From Galbibacter pacificus (GTDB taxonomy: Bacteria; Bacteroidota; Bacteroidia; Flavobacteriales; Flavobacteriaceae), in assembly GCF_029603165.1 (NCBI RefSeq), contig NZ_JAQSVC010000002.1, positions 682,001 through 746,000 on the forward strand: a stretch of 64,000 bases of DNA, in the 5' to 3' direction. The notes under the pieces were generated by a model. That model was not told the DNA's origin. It worked only from the letters and a program-made list of their open reading frames with translations, and made no database searches. The position numbers and the translations under genes are program-made. This document shows, in pieces, positions 25,981 to 35,292 of the stretch (the stretch's first letter is position 1; every line of letters starts with the position of its first letter).

Positions 25981-28380
25981 ATGGCCAAAAAAAAGACTAA
26001 AACAAGTAAAACATCTTCCTCTAAAAAACTTCCATCATTTAAAGTTTCCAACCAACAAAAAATTATTTTTGGGAGTTTGTTAATGCTTATTAGCATTGCA
26101 TGTGTAATTGCTTTTATTTCGTTTTTTTCAACATGGCAACAAGACCAAAGTCTTCTTAAAGAGTTTGGCGACAGGCAGGCCGAGGCCAAAAACTGGCTCA
26201 ATAAATTCGGGGCTTCCATAAGTCATTTGTTTATATATAAAGGATTTGGTATTGCAGCTTTTATTTTTCCTGTCCTCTTATTCCAAACGGGGTTTTATTT
26301 ATTTTTAAATAAAAGTTCCAAGCAATTAATCAACAGATGGTTTTGGGGCATTATTGTTAGCATTTGGCTGGCCATATTCTTTGGTTTTTTTGCAGATGAT
26401 GCTCCCCTATTGGGCGGTGTTGTAGGTTTTGAAATGAACGATTTCCTCAGGGCCTATATAGGCGTTATTGGCGTAGTACTTTTGCTCCTCTTTATATTTA
26501 TAACTTATTGCGTGGCACGCCTCGGTATAACCCCGCAAAAAATAAAATCGCTGTTCCTTACCACGCAAGAAGAATTCAAGGCCGCTTTTAAGTCGAATAA
26601 AGTAAAGGCCGAAGCCGAAACAAACACAGCTGAACAACAGGAAGAAGAAACCAAGACAGCTGCTATAAATTATGCTACGGATGCCGATACCACTTCGGAC
26701 GTTGATATTGAAAATTCTTTTGAAGTAAAAATAGCCGAAGAAGAAAGCCCGGCCGTTTCAACTAAACATCCATCGAATACTGAAGAAAAAGACGATGAAC
26801 TTAAAATTGAAGTTGAAAAAGTAGAAGAAGAAAAAGAAGAATCCGACAATTTATCGGATAGGCTGGTAAAGGATTTTGGGGAATTCGACCCAAAACTGGC
26901 GCTAAGCAACTATAAATTCCCTACCCTCGAACTCTTAAACGATTACGGCTCCGGTTCCATTACCATAAACCAGGAAGAACTGGAAGAAAATAAAAACAGG
27001 ATTGTAGATACATTAAAAAACTACAAAATAGATATCTCCCAGATAAAGGCCACCATTGGCCCTACCGTAACCCTATACGAAATTGTTCCGGCAGCTGGGG
27101 TGCGTATTTCAAAAATTAAAAATCTGGAAGATGATATTGCACTTTCCTTATCGGCTTTAGGTATCCGGATTATTGCCCCCATCCCGGGCAAAGGTACCAT
27201 TGGTATAGAAGTGCCCAATAAAAAATCTACCATCGTTTCGATGCGGTCGGTAATCGCGGCCAAAAAATTCCAAAATGCCGAAATGGAACTGCCCATTGCT
27301 TTCGGGAAGACCATTAGCAACGAAACCTTTGTGGTAGACCTTGCCAAAATGCCCCACTTGTTAATGGCCGGGGCCACTGGACAAGGTAAATCGGTTGGTC
27401 TAAATGCCATTTTGACCTCTTTATTGTATAAAAAACATCCGGCAGAAGTAAAGTTTGTCTTGGTCGACCCTAAAAAAGTGGAACTTACACTGTTTAATAA
27501 AATAGAACGCCACTTCTTGGCAAAACTGCCAGACAGTGAAGAAGCCATTATTACAGATAACACCAAGGTTATTAACACCCTAAACTCCCTTTGTATTGAA
27601 ATGGACAATCGCTATGAGCTGCTTAAAAATGCCATGGTGAGGAACATTAAGGAATACAATGCCAAGTTTAAGGCCCGCAAACTCAACCCGAACGACGGGC
27701 ACCAATTTTTACCGTATATAGTTTTGGTTATCGATGAGTTTGCCGATTTGATAATGACCGCCGGAAAAGAAGTAGAAACGCCCATCGCACGATTGGCACA
27801 GCTTGCCCGTGCTATTGGTATACATTTAATTATTGCCACCCAAAGACCATCGGTGAATGTTATTACGGGAATTATTAAGGCCAATTTCCCGGCACGCGTT
27901 GCTTTTAGAGTAACTTCTAAAATAGATTCCAGGACCATTTTGGACTCTCCCGGAGCCGACCAGTTAATTGGCCGCGGTGACATGCTTTATACCCAAGGAA
28001 ACGATTTAACAAGGCTTCAATGTGCTTTTGTGGATACCCCAGAAGTAGAAAAAATAACCGATTATATTGGCGGTCAGCGGGCATACCCAGATGCACATTT
28101 ACTGCCAGAATATGTAGGCGAAGATTCTGGCACAGGAGTTGATATTGATATATCAGAACGCGATGCTTTATTTAGGGAGGCAGCCGAGGTAATTGTAATT
28201 GCCCAGCAAGGATCGGCTTCCCTTCTGCAAAGAAAATTAAAATTAGGCTACAACAGGGCCGGAAGAATTATAGATCAACTGGAAGCTGCCGGAATTGTTG
28301 GCCCTTTTGAAGGAAGCAAGGCAAGACAAGTGTTGGTTACCGATATGGCAGCACTGGACCAGTTATTAAGCAATGAATAA
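25981..28380 (+). CDS. ftsK: DNA translocase FtsK
   Basis: The 799-residue protein has a basic start, four to five membrane helices within residues 25-180, an acidic linker (about 200-300), the FtsK alpha domain, the motor with Walker A GATGQGKSVG (about 462-471), LVIDEFADL as Walker B, ATQRPSVNVITG, and a C-terminal gamma winged helix ending in the LQRKLKLGYNRAGRI segment that reads KOPS-type sequences. It pumps chromosome termini through the division septum and activates XerCD. The linker is short compared with E. coli FtsK. Confidence 0.96.
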   Translation: MAKKKTKTSKTSSSKKLPSFKVSNQQKIIFGSLLMLISIACVIAFISFFSTWQQDQSLLKEFGDRQAEAKNWLNKFGASISHLFIYKGFGIAAFIFPVLLFQTGFYLFLNKSSKQLINRWFWGIIVSIWLAIFFGFFADDAPLLGGVVGFEMNDFLRAYIGVIGVVLLLLFIFITYCVARLGITPQKIKSLFLTTQEEFKAAFKSNKVKAEAETNTAEQQEEETKTAAINYATDADTTSDVDIENSFEVKIAEEESPAVSTKHPSNTEEKDDELKIEVEKVEEEKEESDNLSDRLVKDFGEFDPKLALSNYKFPTLELLNDYGSGSITINQEELEENKNRIVDTLKNYKIDISQIKATIGPTVTLYEIVPAAGVRISKIKNLEDDIALSLSALGIRIIAPIPGKGTIGIEVPNKKSTIVSMRSVIAAKKFQNAEMELPIAFGKTISNETFVVDLAKMPHLLMAGATGQGKSVGLNAILTSLLYKKHPAEVKFVLVDPKKVELTLFNKIERHFLAKLPDSEEAIITDNTKVINTLNSLCIEMDNRYELLKNAMVRNIKEYNAKFKARKLNPNDGHQFLPYIVLVIDEFADLIMTAGKEVETPIARLAQLARAIGIHLIIATQRPSVNVITGIIKANFPARVAFRVTSKIDSRTILDSPGADQLIGRGDMLYTQGNDLTRLQCAFVDTPEVEKITDYIGGQRAYPDAHLLPEYVGEDSGTGVDIDISERDALFREAAEVIVIAQQGSASLLQRKLKLGYNRAGRIIDQLEAAGIVGPFEGSKARQVLVTDMAALDQLLSNE

Positions 28381-28413
28381 AATTTGTCGATTTTTAAATT
28401 AAAATTATCAATA

Positions 28414-29061
28414 ATGAAAAAAGTATTTTTTTTAATAACAACCATCATTTTATCTTTCTCAGTAAACGCACAAAAAGACCCTAAGGCCAAAGCGCTTTTA
28501 GACGATGTTTACAACAAGGTAAAAAGCTACGATAATATCTACATAGACTTTAAGTATGCGTTGGACAACAGCGCAGAGAACATCCACCAGGAAACCAAAG
28601 GAGATGTTACCATTCAAGGCGATAAATATGTGTTTAACTATCTTGGGGCCACGAAGATTTTTGATGGAAGTAAAACCTATACCATTATCCCTGAAAATGA
28701 AGAAGTAGTTATTGAAGTTAACGAAGGCGATTCTGAAGGCAATATTACACCTTCAAAAATGCTTACTTTTTATAAAGAAGGCTATAATTACAGCTGGGAC
28801 ATCCTTCAGGACATAAAAGGAAGGAAAATTCAATTTGTAAAATTAACCCCCATTGATTCCAATTCAGAAATAAAAGAAATCCTTTTGGGCATAGATGCCC
28901 AGACCAAACATATCTATAATTTAATAGAAGTTGGGAGCAATGGTACAAAAACAACCATTACCGTTAATTCTTTTAAAACAAACGAACCCATATCCAAATC
29001 TATGTTTACCTTTAACCAGGCTAAATACGACGATCTTGGGTATTACATAATCGAAAATTAA
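28414..29061 (+). CDS. lolA: Outer-membrane lipoprotein carrier protein LolA-like
   Basis: From the ATG at 28414 the protein has 215 residues with a signal peptide MKKVFFLITTIILSFSVNAQ and a LolA-type unclosed beta-barrel (FKYALDNSAENIHQETKGDVTIQGDKYVFNYLG pattern spread over residues 45-80). It shuttles lipoproteins across the periplasm. An upstream TTG in frame is disfavoured because it would put charged residues before the signal. No LolB is visible, which is normal in Bacteroidota. It follows ftsK by 33 bp. Confidence 0.9.
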   Translation: MKKVFFLITTIILSFSVNAQKDPKAKALLDDVYNKVKSYDNIYIDFKYALDNSAENIHQETKGDVTIQGDKYVFNYLGATKIFDGSKTYTIIPENEEVVIEVNEGDSEGNITPSKMLTFYKEGYNYSWDILQDIKGRKIQFVKLTPIDSNSEIKEILLGIDAQTKHIYNLIEVGSNGTKTTITVNSFKTNEPISKSMFTFNQAKYDDLGYYIIEN

Positions 29062-29102
29062 GTTACTTAAAAAATACACAGGCACTTACAAAAATTAGGG
29101 GA

Positions 29103-30620
29103 GTGAAAATATTAGACAGATACATCTTATCCCGATTTCTTTATAATTTCATCAGTTCGTTTGTTATACTGATGTTTATCTTTATTTTTCAGGCAATTTG
29201 GTTTTTTATAGACGAATTTGCGGGAAAAGATATAGATTTGGCAATTGTGGGGAAGTTTCTGTTCTACTACTCCCCCAACCTTGTCCCCAACGTACTTCCG
29301 CTTACGGTGCTTTTGGCTTCTATCATGACATTTGGCGCCCTGGCCGAGAATTATGAGTTTGCTGCCATGAAAGCATCCGGAATATCGCTGTACCGGGCCA
29401 TGAGGCCACTTATTATTTTTATTACCTTTTTAAGCGTTGGTACTTTCTTTTTTGCCAATAATGTTATTCCCGCTGCCGAATACAAATCGTACAACCTACG
29501 CAGGAACATTGCACAGATGAAACCCGCCATGGCAATTACAGAAGGGGTTTTTAGCAATGTTGGCGAAGATTTTAGCATGAAAGTAGATAAAAAGCACGGC
29601 AACAACGATAATTTACTGGACAATGTAATTATCCACCAACTTACCGATGGCGGGCTTAACAACACCGTTATCAAGTCCGTGGACGGCGAATTAATAAGCA
29701 GTAAAAATTCCAATATCCTTCAACTAAAACTAATTGACGGAAATTACTATAAAGACTTAAAAGCATCTAGCCGCGACAAGCGCGATAATTACCCCTATGC
29801 AAAAGCAAGCTTTGATAGTTATACCATTTACATGGACCTTACAAATCTAAACAATGTCGATTTAGAAGAAGAAAAGGTCAAGAACACCTTTAAAATGCTA
29901 AATGTAAGCGAGTTGGACTATGCCATTGATTCCTTAAAACAAGACAATAAAAAGATATTTAGCAATTTTGGCGAAAATGTGTATAAGCGCACCGGTGCGG
30001 CGAACCTTCAGTTAAAAAAAACCTCAAAACCATCTCCCGTTAAAAAAGACGATATTGCTGAAAAGGAAGAAAAAACTACCGATGTTCAGCAAATAAAGTC
30101 AAAAATTGAAAAGAACATAGATAGCGTTGTGACTATTTTTGAAGATTATAGGCAAAATCAGCTTATAGACATGGCCCTTAATACCGTAAAAAATACAAAA
30201 TCTACATTAGAGGGAAAAAAATGGGACTTGAGCAGAAGGATAAAATTGTACAACCACCATATTTTGTCACTTCACCAAAAATACTCGTTGGCCTTTGCCT
30301 GTTTTATACTCTTTTTTGTGGGCGCCCCGCTTGGCGCCATTATAAGAAAAGGAGGATTGGGCCTTCCCATGGTACTGGCCATTGGTTTGTTTCTTACCTA
30401 CCATTTTATAGGAATATTTACAAAAAACTATGCCGAAGACGGCAGCATTCCTCCTGCAATTGGTGCTTGGATAGCCACAATTATTATGCTTCCGTTGGGA
30501 ATTTTCTTAACGAGAAGGGCAACTGCAGACAAAGCTGTTTTTGATGCCGGGAATTTAATAGCCAGTATTTCAGGACTTTTTAGTTTTCTTAGGAAGAAAA
30601 AGTCAGAAGAATCAAAATAA
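29103..30620 (+). CDS. LptF/LptG family permease
   Basis: The 505-residue inner-membrane protein starts at GTG with an AGGGGA ribosome site just upstream. Three N-terminal helices (about 15-35, 55-80, 100-125), a beta-jellyroll periplasmic domain extended by a charged insertion (about 275-345), and three C-terminal helices (about 395-480) match YjgP/YjgQ. It belongs to the LPS export bridge Lpt. A single LptF/G gene appears here; the partner permease is elsewhere. The charged insertion makes it longer than E. coli LptF (366 residues). Confidence 0.92.
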   Translation: MKILDRYILSRFLYNFISSFVILMFIFIFQAIWFFIDEFAGKDIDLAIVGKFLFYYSPNLVPNVLPLTVLLASIMTFGALAENYEFAAMKASGISLYRAMRPLIIFITFLSVGTFFFANNVIPAAEYKSYNLRRNIAQMKPAMAITEGVFSNVGEDFSMKVDKKHGNNDNLLDNVIIHQLTDGGLNNTVIKSVDGELISSKNSNILQLKLIDGNYYKDLKASSRDKRDNYPYAKASFDSYTIYMDLTNLNNVDLEEEKVKNTFKMLNVSELDYAIDSLKQDNKKIFSNFGENVYKRTGAANLQLKKTSKPSPVKKDDIAEKEEKTTDVQQIKSKIEKNIDSVVTIFEDYRQNQLIDMALNTVKNTKSTLEGKKWDLSRRIKLYNHHILSLHQKYSLAFACFILFFVGAPLGAIIRKGGLGLPMVLAIGLFLTYHFIGIFTKNYAEDGSIPPAIGAWIATIIMLPLGIFLTRRATADKAVFDAGNLIASISGLFSFLRKKKSEESK

Positions 30621-30695
30621 AGGCCTTTCTGCAAAAGCAACTATTTTAATATGAAGCATAACGGTATGTTTAATTTTCAATGGGAAAAATTTACG

Positions 30696-30703
30696 TACTT
30701 TTG
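30696..30703 (+). promoter_or_regulatory. Candidate -7 box of the ribB promoter
   Basis: TACTTTTG fits TAnnTTTG and lies 13 bp before the ATG, implying a very short leader. No FMN riboswitch fits into the 96-bp gap. Confidence 0.45.
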
Positions 30704-30716
30704 ATAAAAATTTGCA

Positions 30717-31868
30717 ATGAACACTCAAACAATAATGTCTACGTCCGATATTCAACTAAACACCATAGAAGAAGCCATTACCGATATAAGAAACGGAAAG
30801 GTTATTATTGTGGTAGATGATGAAAATAGGGAAAATGAAGGAGATTTTGTAGCCGCCGCCGATAAAGTAACGCCGGAAATGATAAATTTCATGGCCAAAT
30901 ACGGCCGCGGGCTTATTTGTACCCCGCTAACCGAAAAAAGATGTAAAGAATTAGATTTGCACCCCATGGTGGGCAATAATACCGACCCCATGGAAACTGC
31001 CTTTACGGTTTCGGTAGACCTTCGCGGTTATGGCGTTACTACCGGGATTTCTGCCGGAGACAGGGCTAAAACCATTAAGGCCCTAATAGACCCAGACACA
31101 AAGGCCTTTGAACTGGGAAGACCCGGACATATTTTTCCATTGGTTGCCAAAGAAGGCGGTGTATTACGCCGTACAGGACACACCGAAGCAGCAATCGACT
31201 TTGCACGGTTGGCCGGATTAAACCCAGCCGGGGTTATTGTAGAAATCATGAACGAAGACGGTTCCATGGCCAGACTCCCAGAACTGTGCCAAGTTGCCAA
31301 ACAACTCGATCTAAAAATTGTTACCATTGAAGACTTGGTTGCATATAGAATGCAGCACGATAGTTTGATTGAAAAGAAAGAAGATTTTGATATTGAAACC
31401 CGTTTTGGAAAATTCAGGCTTCGGGCGTACAAGCAAACTACCAACGACCAAGTACATATTGCCCTTACTAAAGGCTCTTGGAACATACACGAACCCGTTT
31501 TAACCCGGATAAATTCTACCTTGGTAAACAACGATATCCTTGGCACACTTACCAGCAATGCCGATAAAAAATTGGACGATATGTTCAAGCAATTAAACAA
31601 AGAAGGCAAAGGCGCCATTGTTTTTATAAATCAGGAAAGCCATTCTTTAAACTTACTTAAAAGATTAACGGAATTAAAAAAATTACAGGCAGAAGGAGAA
31701 ATGAGAGCTCCAAAAATAAATATGGACGCCAAAGATTTTGGTATTGGTGCCCAGATTTTGCACGATTTGGATATTTCAAAAATCAGGTTAATGTCCAATT
31801 CTTCACAAACAAAAAGAGTGGGAATTATTGGCTACGGACTTGAAATAGTTGAATACGTAGGGTATTAA
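30717..31868 (+). CDS. ribB: 3,4-dihydroxy-2-butanone-4-phosphate synthase with degenerate GTP cyclohydrolase II domain
   Basis: The N-terminal domain (about 15-215) has the DHBP synthase motif DDENRENEGDFV and the HTEAAIDFARLAG region, and should make the four-carbon unit of riboflavin from ribulose 5-phosphate. The C-terminal domain (about 220-383) follows the RibA fold, with DFGIGAQILHDL and IRLMSNS, but the zinc motif HSECLTGD reads NSTLVNND, the RCDCG cysteines are absent (TSNADKK), and EGRG reads ESHS. The RibA half is therefore expected to be inactive, and a separate RibA is needed elsewhere. A second ATG 18 bp downstream is a possible start. Confidence 0.92.
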   Translation: MNTQTIMSTSDIQLNTIEEAITDIRNGKVIIVVDDENRENEGDFVAAADKVTPEMINFMAKYGRGLICTPLTEKRCKELDLHPMVGNNTDPMETAFTVSVDLRGYGVTTGISAGDRAKTIKALIDPDTKAFELGRPGHIFPLVAKEGGVLRRTGHTEAAIDFARLAGLNPAGVIVEIMNEDGSMARLPELCQVAKQLDLKIVTIEDLVAYRMQHDSLIEKKEDFDIETRFGKFRLRAYKQTTNDQVHIALTKGSWNIHEPVLTRINSTLVNNDILGTLTSNADKKLDDMFKQLNKEGKGAIVFINQESHSLNLLKRLTELKKLQAEGEMRAPKINMDAKDFGIGAQILHDLDISKIRLMSNSSQTKRVGIIGYGLEIVEYVGY

Positions 31869-31876
31869 AAGTTAAT

Positions 31877-33016
31877 TTACGACCTAATTATCGCTTTTGC
31901 TTTTTCTTTGGCCGGAGTATTTTCAAAAACATATTCCAACAATTTAGCAATTTCCTCGGTGTTTCTGTCGTTCTTTTTATAAAGCTTGAATAAATTTTTA
32001 TTTAGGCCGTTAAGTAATGCTTTCATTTTAGAACCACTTAAAAGGTAATATTTCCCGGTACTCAAATCCAGTAAAACATTGTTATTTTGGTTCCCTATTA
32101 AAGCACCCATTAAACCGAAAGTAAACGACAAGGCGGCAACACTATTTTCATTTACAAAAGTATCGTTAAACAGTAGAAAGTCGTCTACTCTTTTTGTTTT
32201 GATATAATGTTTATCTTCCGAATATATTGTGGCGTTTAAATAGATATCGCTCCCGTTGGAATATGCATAAAAGGATGGTTCTTTTTTATTGTCAGATTCA
32301 AAGTAAAGCTTGTCATCCTTCCGTTTCTTTTCCTTCAAACCAGAATCGAGAATAGATTGATTTCTGTACAATTCTGAAAATGAAGGATAAAAACCTTCTT
32401 TGGGCGGTACTCCTTCAATGAGTAGAGAGATAATCGTTTTATTTTCAATTGAAATCACATTCGTTTCTTTTGATAGCGCTGCAATATTCTCATTGAATTG
32501 ATTCAATCCATCGTTTAATAATTCACGTAAGCGATCATCATGCTTTGAAGTTGCATCCATAACTGCATTTTTAGTGATGCTCTTTACATATGAATCGAGT
32601 AAGTAATACGTGTTCCCGGATTTCTTTTTGAGAAAGTCCATGTTAATAACAGCTGTACCTGTTTCACTGGCAAAACCCGTTTTCTCTGAAACCAATAATT
32701 GATTTATCCTTATTGTAATTGCAGATAAGCTATCATTTTTATTGGGAAGTAGTCTGTTAAAATAATTTTGAAGCGTAACGCTAAAACTATCGGGGAACAC
32801 GGCAGGAACAACTTTATTAAATGGTCCTTTTTGGGCAAACCCTATGTTTTCTTTATAAATTCTATTATCAACAACGTTGTCTATATAAAATGAGGCATGA
32901 AGGACTTCTTCATCTTTAAAATCGAGCAAATCAACCACATGATTTTTTCCTTCTTTCTGGGAAAATGCATGAAAGCTGACCAAAATAAATAGAAATAATA
33001 GGTAATGTATCTTCAT
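31877..33016 (-). CDS. Uncharacterised secreted protein
   Basis: I do not recognise this 379-residue protein. It has a clear signal peptide (MKIHYLLFLFILVSFHAFSQ) and no further membrane segment except a weakly hydrophobic Ala/Leu/Gly stretch near 300 (VAALSFTFGLMGALIG). It lacks a lipobox. Residues 100-200 are rich in Ser/Thr/Asn and mixed beta strands, as in flavobacterial envelope proteins. It is convergent with ribB (8 bp between stops) and preceded on its strand by the aminotransferase gene, from which a terminator separates it. Confidence 0.7.
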   Translation of the reverse strand: MKIHYLLFLFILVSFHAFSQKEGKNHVVDLLDFKDEEVLHASFYIDNVVDNRIYKENIGFAQKGPFNKVVPAVFPDSFSVTLQNYFNRLLPNKNDSLSAITIRINQLLVSEKTGFASETGTAVINMDFLKKKSGNTYYLLDSYVKSITKNAVMDATSKHDDRLRELLNDGLNQFNENIAALSKETNVISIENKTIISLLIEGVPPKEGFYPSFSELYRNQSILDSGLKEKKRKDDKLYFESDNKKEPSFYAYSNGSDIYLNATIYSEDKHYIKTKRVDDFLLFNDTFVNENSVAALSFTFGLMGALIGNQNNNVLLDLSTGKYYLLSGSKMKALLNGLNKNLFKLYKKNDRNTEEIAKLLEYVFENTPAKEKAKAIIRS

Positions 33017-33061
33017 TATAGAATTATTTAGGAACTGCTAATAAATGAAAAAATAATCTAC

Positions 33062-33095
33062 AAAAAAAGCAGTTTCTTATTGAACTGCTTTTTTT
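33062..33095 (-). terminator. Intrinsic terminator after the KdnA-like gene
   Basis: AAAAAAAGCAGTT and AACTGCTTTTTTT pair around an eight-base loop. It ends the minus-strand aminotransferase gene and insulates the secreted-protein gene. Confidence 0.88.
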
Positions 33096-33120
33096 ATTTA
33101 GAAAACTCTATAATAACCTA

Positions 33121-34323
33121 TTATGCACCAACACAACAAGCGTTTAATACACTTTTCATTTTCTGGGCACGTGCTTTAACTTCTTCTTCTGTCCAACTTA
33201 ATTTTATCAATACAGAAATAGTCCTTCCCAACCAATGGTCTGATTGACCAAAGTCTTGCGAATGATAATCGGGAAGCCCATTAATTACTTCTTCGGGCAA
33301 TTTTCCTAAGCTTTTTAAATCCTTTAGGTGATCCCATTTTTTTATGTAGTGCCAATTATTGTCGAACCAATAAAAACAACCATCTACCCCATTTTCGCTC
33401 AAAGCCTTATGTACTTCCCTGGTCGTGGCCTCGTCTGGCATGAAAAAGCTTAGAAAGGAATAATTTTCTTCTCCGCCATCCGGAACACGCCTCATGCTTA
33501 CTCCAGGAATGTTTTCAATAGCTTTTCTTAAAACGGTATAATTTTTCTTCTGAATCAACAAAAACTCGTCCAAACGCTGTATTTGTGCCAAACCAACGGC
33601 TGCATTCAACTCCGAAATCCTATAATTATATCCAAGGAAAGGATGTGCTTCTGCTCCCCTATCTTTTCCTGTATGGTCATGCCCATGATCGGAATAATGA
33701 TCAGCATGAACCGCATATTTATCATTATTGGTAATTATGGCCCCGCCTTCACCGCAGGTAATGGTTTTTACATAGTCAAAAGAAAAGCAACCTAAATCTC
33801 CATAACTTCCCAGAGGTTTCCCGTTGTAACTTCCACCAATGGCCTGACAAGCATCTTCAAGAAGCAATAAGTTGTGTTTGGTACATATTTGCTTTAATTC
33901 TTTTAATTGTGCCATGGAGCCGCACATATGAACCGGCATAACCACCTTTGTTTTGGAGGTAATTGCTGCTTCAACTTTCTTTGGGTCCAAAGTCAATGTA
34001 TCATCTATATTTACCAAAACAGGAACTGCCCCAAGTGCTATAATCGACTCAAAACTAGCAACAAAGGTAAAAGTGGGCATGATTACCTCGTCTCCGGCAC
34101 CAATACCTGCGCTAGCTAAGGCTATGGTCAACGCCGATGTCCCGCTGCTTACCAATTGTGTATGTTTTACCTTCATTCTCCCGGAAATTGCTTTTTCCAG
34201 TTCAACGGTTTTCCAATGCCCATTACGCATTCCGTCAAAACCATAACGCATTAACACTCCGCTTTCCAGCACATCGTTAACCTGTGCCCTTTCTTTCTCT
34301 CCAAAAAGTTCAAATCCTGGCAT
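33121..34323 (-). CDS. DegT/DnrJ/EryC1/StrS aminotransferase, KdnA-like (8-amino-Kdo synthesis)
   Basis: From the ATG at 34323 the protein has 400 residues beginning MPGFELFG. The PLP lysine is Lys186 in SFDYVKTITCGEGG, and LLEDACQAIGG and GYNYRISELNAAVG are DegT hallmarks. The opening MPGFELFG, the SDHGHDHTGKDRGAEAHP segment and GVDGCFYWFDNNWHY match my recollection of Shewanella KdnA, which aminates 8-oxo-Kdo to 8-amino-Kdo of the LPS core. The partner dehydrogenase KdnB is not beside it. An in-frame 20-codon extension upstream is rejected because it crosses the promoter box. Confidence 0.85.
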   Translation of the reverse strand: MPGFELFGEKERAQVNDVLESGVLMRYGFDGMRNGHWKTVELEKAISGRMKVKHTQLVSSGTSALTIALASAGIGAGDEVIMPTFTFVASFESIIALGAVPVLVNIDDTLTLDPKKVEAAITSKTKVVMPVHMCGSMAQLKELKQICTKHNLLLLEDACQAIGGSYNGKPLGSYGDLGCFSFDYVKTITCGEGGAIITNNDKYAVHADHYSDHGHDHTGKDRGAEAHPFLGYNYRISELNAAVGLAQIQRLDEFLLIQKKNYTVLRKAIENIPGVSMRRVPDGGEENYSFLSFFMPDEATTREVHKALSENGVDGCFYWFDNNWHYIKKWDHLKDLKSLGKLPEEVINGLPDYHSQDFGQSDHWLGRTISVLIKLSWTEEEVKARAQKMKSVLNACCVGA

Positions 34324-34351
34324 TTTTATTATTTTATCATTGCTTAATACA

Positions 34352-34384
34352 CAAATGTAGCTAAAAGCACATCTATATGGCAAA
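34352..34384 (-). promoter_or_regulatory. Promoter of the KdnA-like gene
   Basis: On the minus strand TTTG (34384-34381) and TACATTTG (34359-34352) are separated by 21 bp, close to the flavobacterial consensus, 28 bp before the chosen ATG. Confidence 0.55.
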
Positions 34385-34403
34385 TTTTAAATGACTAATC
34401 CTT

Positions 34404-35036
34404 TTAGTCGATTTCTATAATACTGTCGCTTATTGGTTTACGAACTTTTTTAAATCCAGAAAACATATCGTCTTTGGCACGGTAACCAACCGGCAAAGCC
34501 AATACCGACCTCAGGTTTTGGGTATGCAGATTTAAAATTTTGTCGTATTCATCAGCTATAAAACCTTCCATTGGGCATGCATCTATTTCTTCAATGGCAC
34601 ACACTGTTAAAAGATTGCCCATGGCCAAATATGCTTGGTTTTTTGCCCAATTGATTATTTCTTCTTTAGATTTACTTTCAAAATCATTGATTAAAAAATC
34701 CTGAAAAGGCTCCAAAATGTCTTCCGGGGTATTTCTAACATGCTTTACCCGGTTAAAGTAGTTTTTAATATAGACACTATCTATTTGGTCTTCAATACAC
34801 ACAATCAATATATGGGAGGCATCTGTAACTTGCGGCTGGTTCCAGGAAGCTTCTTTGAGCTTTGATTGTAGCGCTTTATTGGAAACCACCAGTAATTTTA
34901 CCGGTTGCAGGCCATAAGAAGTCGCTGTTAAATTAAACGCTTTCTTCAAAATATCTATTTTATGTTGGGGGAGTATTTTGGAATTATCGAATTTTTTAAC
35001 AGCATAGCGCCATTCTAAGGCATTAATTACACTCAT
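34404..35036 (-). CDS. NAD(P)H-dependent nitroreductase-family oxidoreductase
   Basis: The 210-residue FMN enzyme begins MSVINALEWRYAVKKFD, with the FMN-binding RYAVKKFD arginine/lysine cluster, LTATSYGLQPVKLLVVSN and the C-terminal LPVGYRAKDD segment typical of NfsB-like nitroreductases. It reduces quinones or nitro compounds using NAD(P)H; the natural substrate is unknown. The ATG at 35036 is preferred to a TTG six bases earlier. It lies upstream of the KdnA-like gene on the same strand but that gene has its own promoter. Confidence 0.9.
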   Translation of the reverse strand: MSVINALEWRYAVKKFDNSKILPQHKIDILKKAFNLTATSYGLQPVKLLVVSNKALQSKLKEASWNQPQVTDASHILIVCIEDQIDSVYIKNYFNRVKHVRNTPEDILEPFQDFLINDFESKSKEEIINWAKNQAYLAMGNLLTVCAIEEIDACPMEGFIADEYDKILNLHTQNLRSVLALPVGYRAKDDMFSGFKKVRKPISDSIIEID

Positions 35037-35208
35037 TATCAATCGTTTTTATACAAAAATAAGGTATTGCGACATATTATGCTTACTTTTTTGTAAGGAT
35101 ATCCCTATAATACAAATTGATAAGAAAAATATCTTTCTGATAGTCAACCCGAAAAAAAATATTTAAAAAAAAGTATATTTTAGTCTTTCATGAATTAAAA
35201 AAGGTTTC

Positions 35209-35216
35209 TATATTTG
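35209..35216 (+). promoter_or_regulatory. -7 box of the tRNA-Ser transcript
   Basis: TATATTTG matches TAnnTTTG. Transcription would start around 35222, so the primary transcript begins with a copy of the 5' half of tRNA-Ser before the real tRNA. Confidence 0.65.
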
Positions 35217-35226
35217 CACCCGCAAT

Positions 35227-35270
35227 GGAGAAATGGCAGTCCCGATAGCTATCGGGAGGTCGAAGCGGCA
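35227..35270 (+). repeat. Partial tRNA-Ser 5'-half copy interrupted by an 18-bp palindrome
   Basis: GGAGAAATGGCAG (35227-35239) is identical to the first 13 bases of the tRNA-Ser at 35293. It is followed by the perfect palindrome TCCCGATAGCTATCGGGA (35240-35257), which takes the place of the AGT of the D-loop, and then by GGTCGAAGCGGCA (35258-35270), which equals the tRNA segment GGTCGAATGCGGCA minus one T. The anticodon arm and 3' half are missing. It is either a tRNA relic with an inserted repeat or a structured leader. Confidence 0.8.
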
Positions 35271-35292
35271 AACGCCTCCAATGAGCAGTACT

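Noticed and set aside
30621..30716. FMN riboswitch before ribB
   Set aside because: The 96-bp gap is too short, a promoter box lies 13 bp from the ATG, and no RFN element pattern was seen.
35227..35280. A second functional tRNA-Ser gene
   Set aside because: The anticodon arm and the 3' half are missing and a palindrome interrupts the D-arm.
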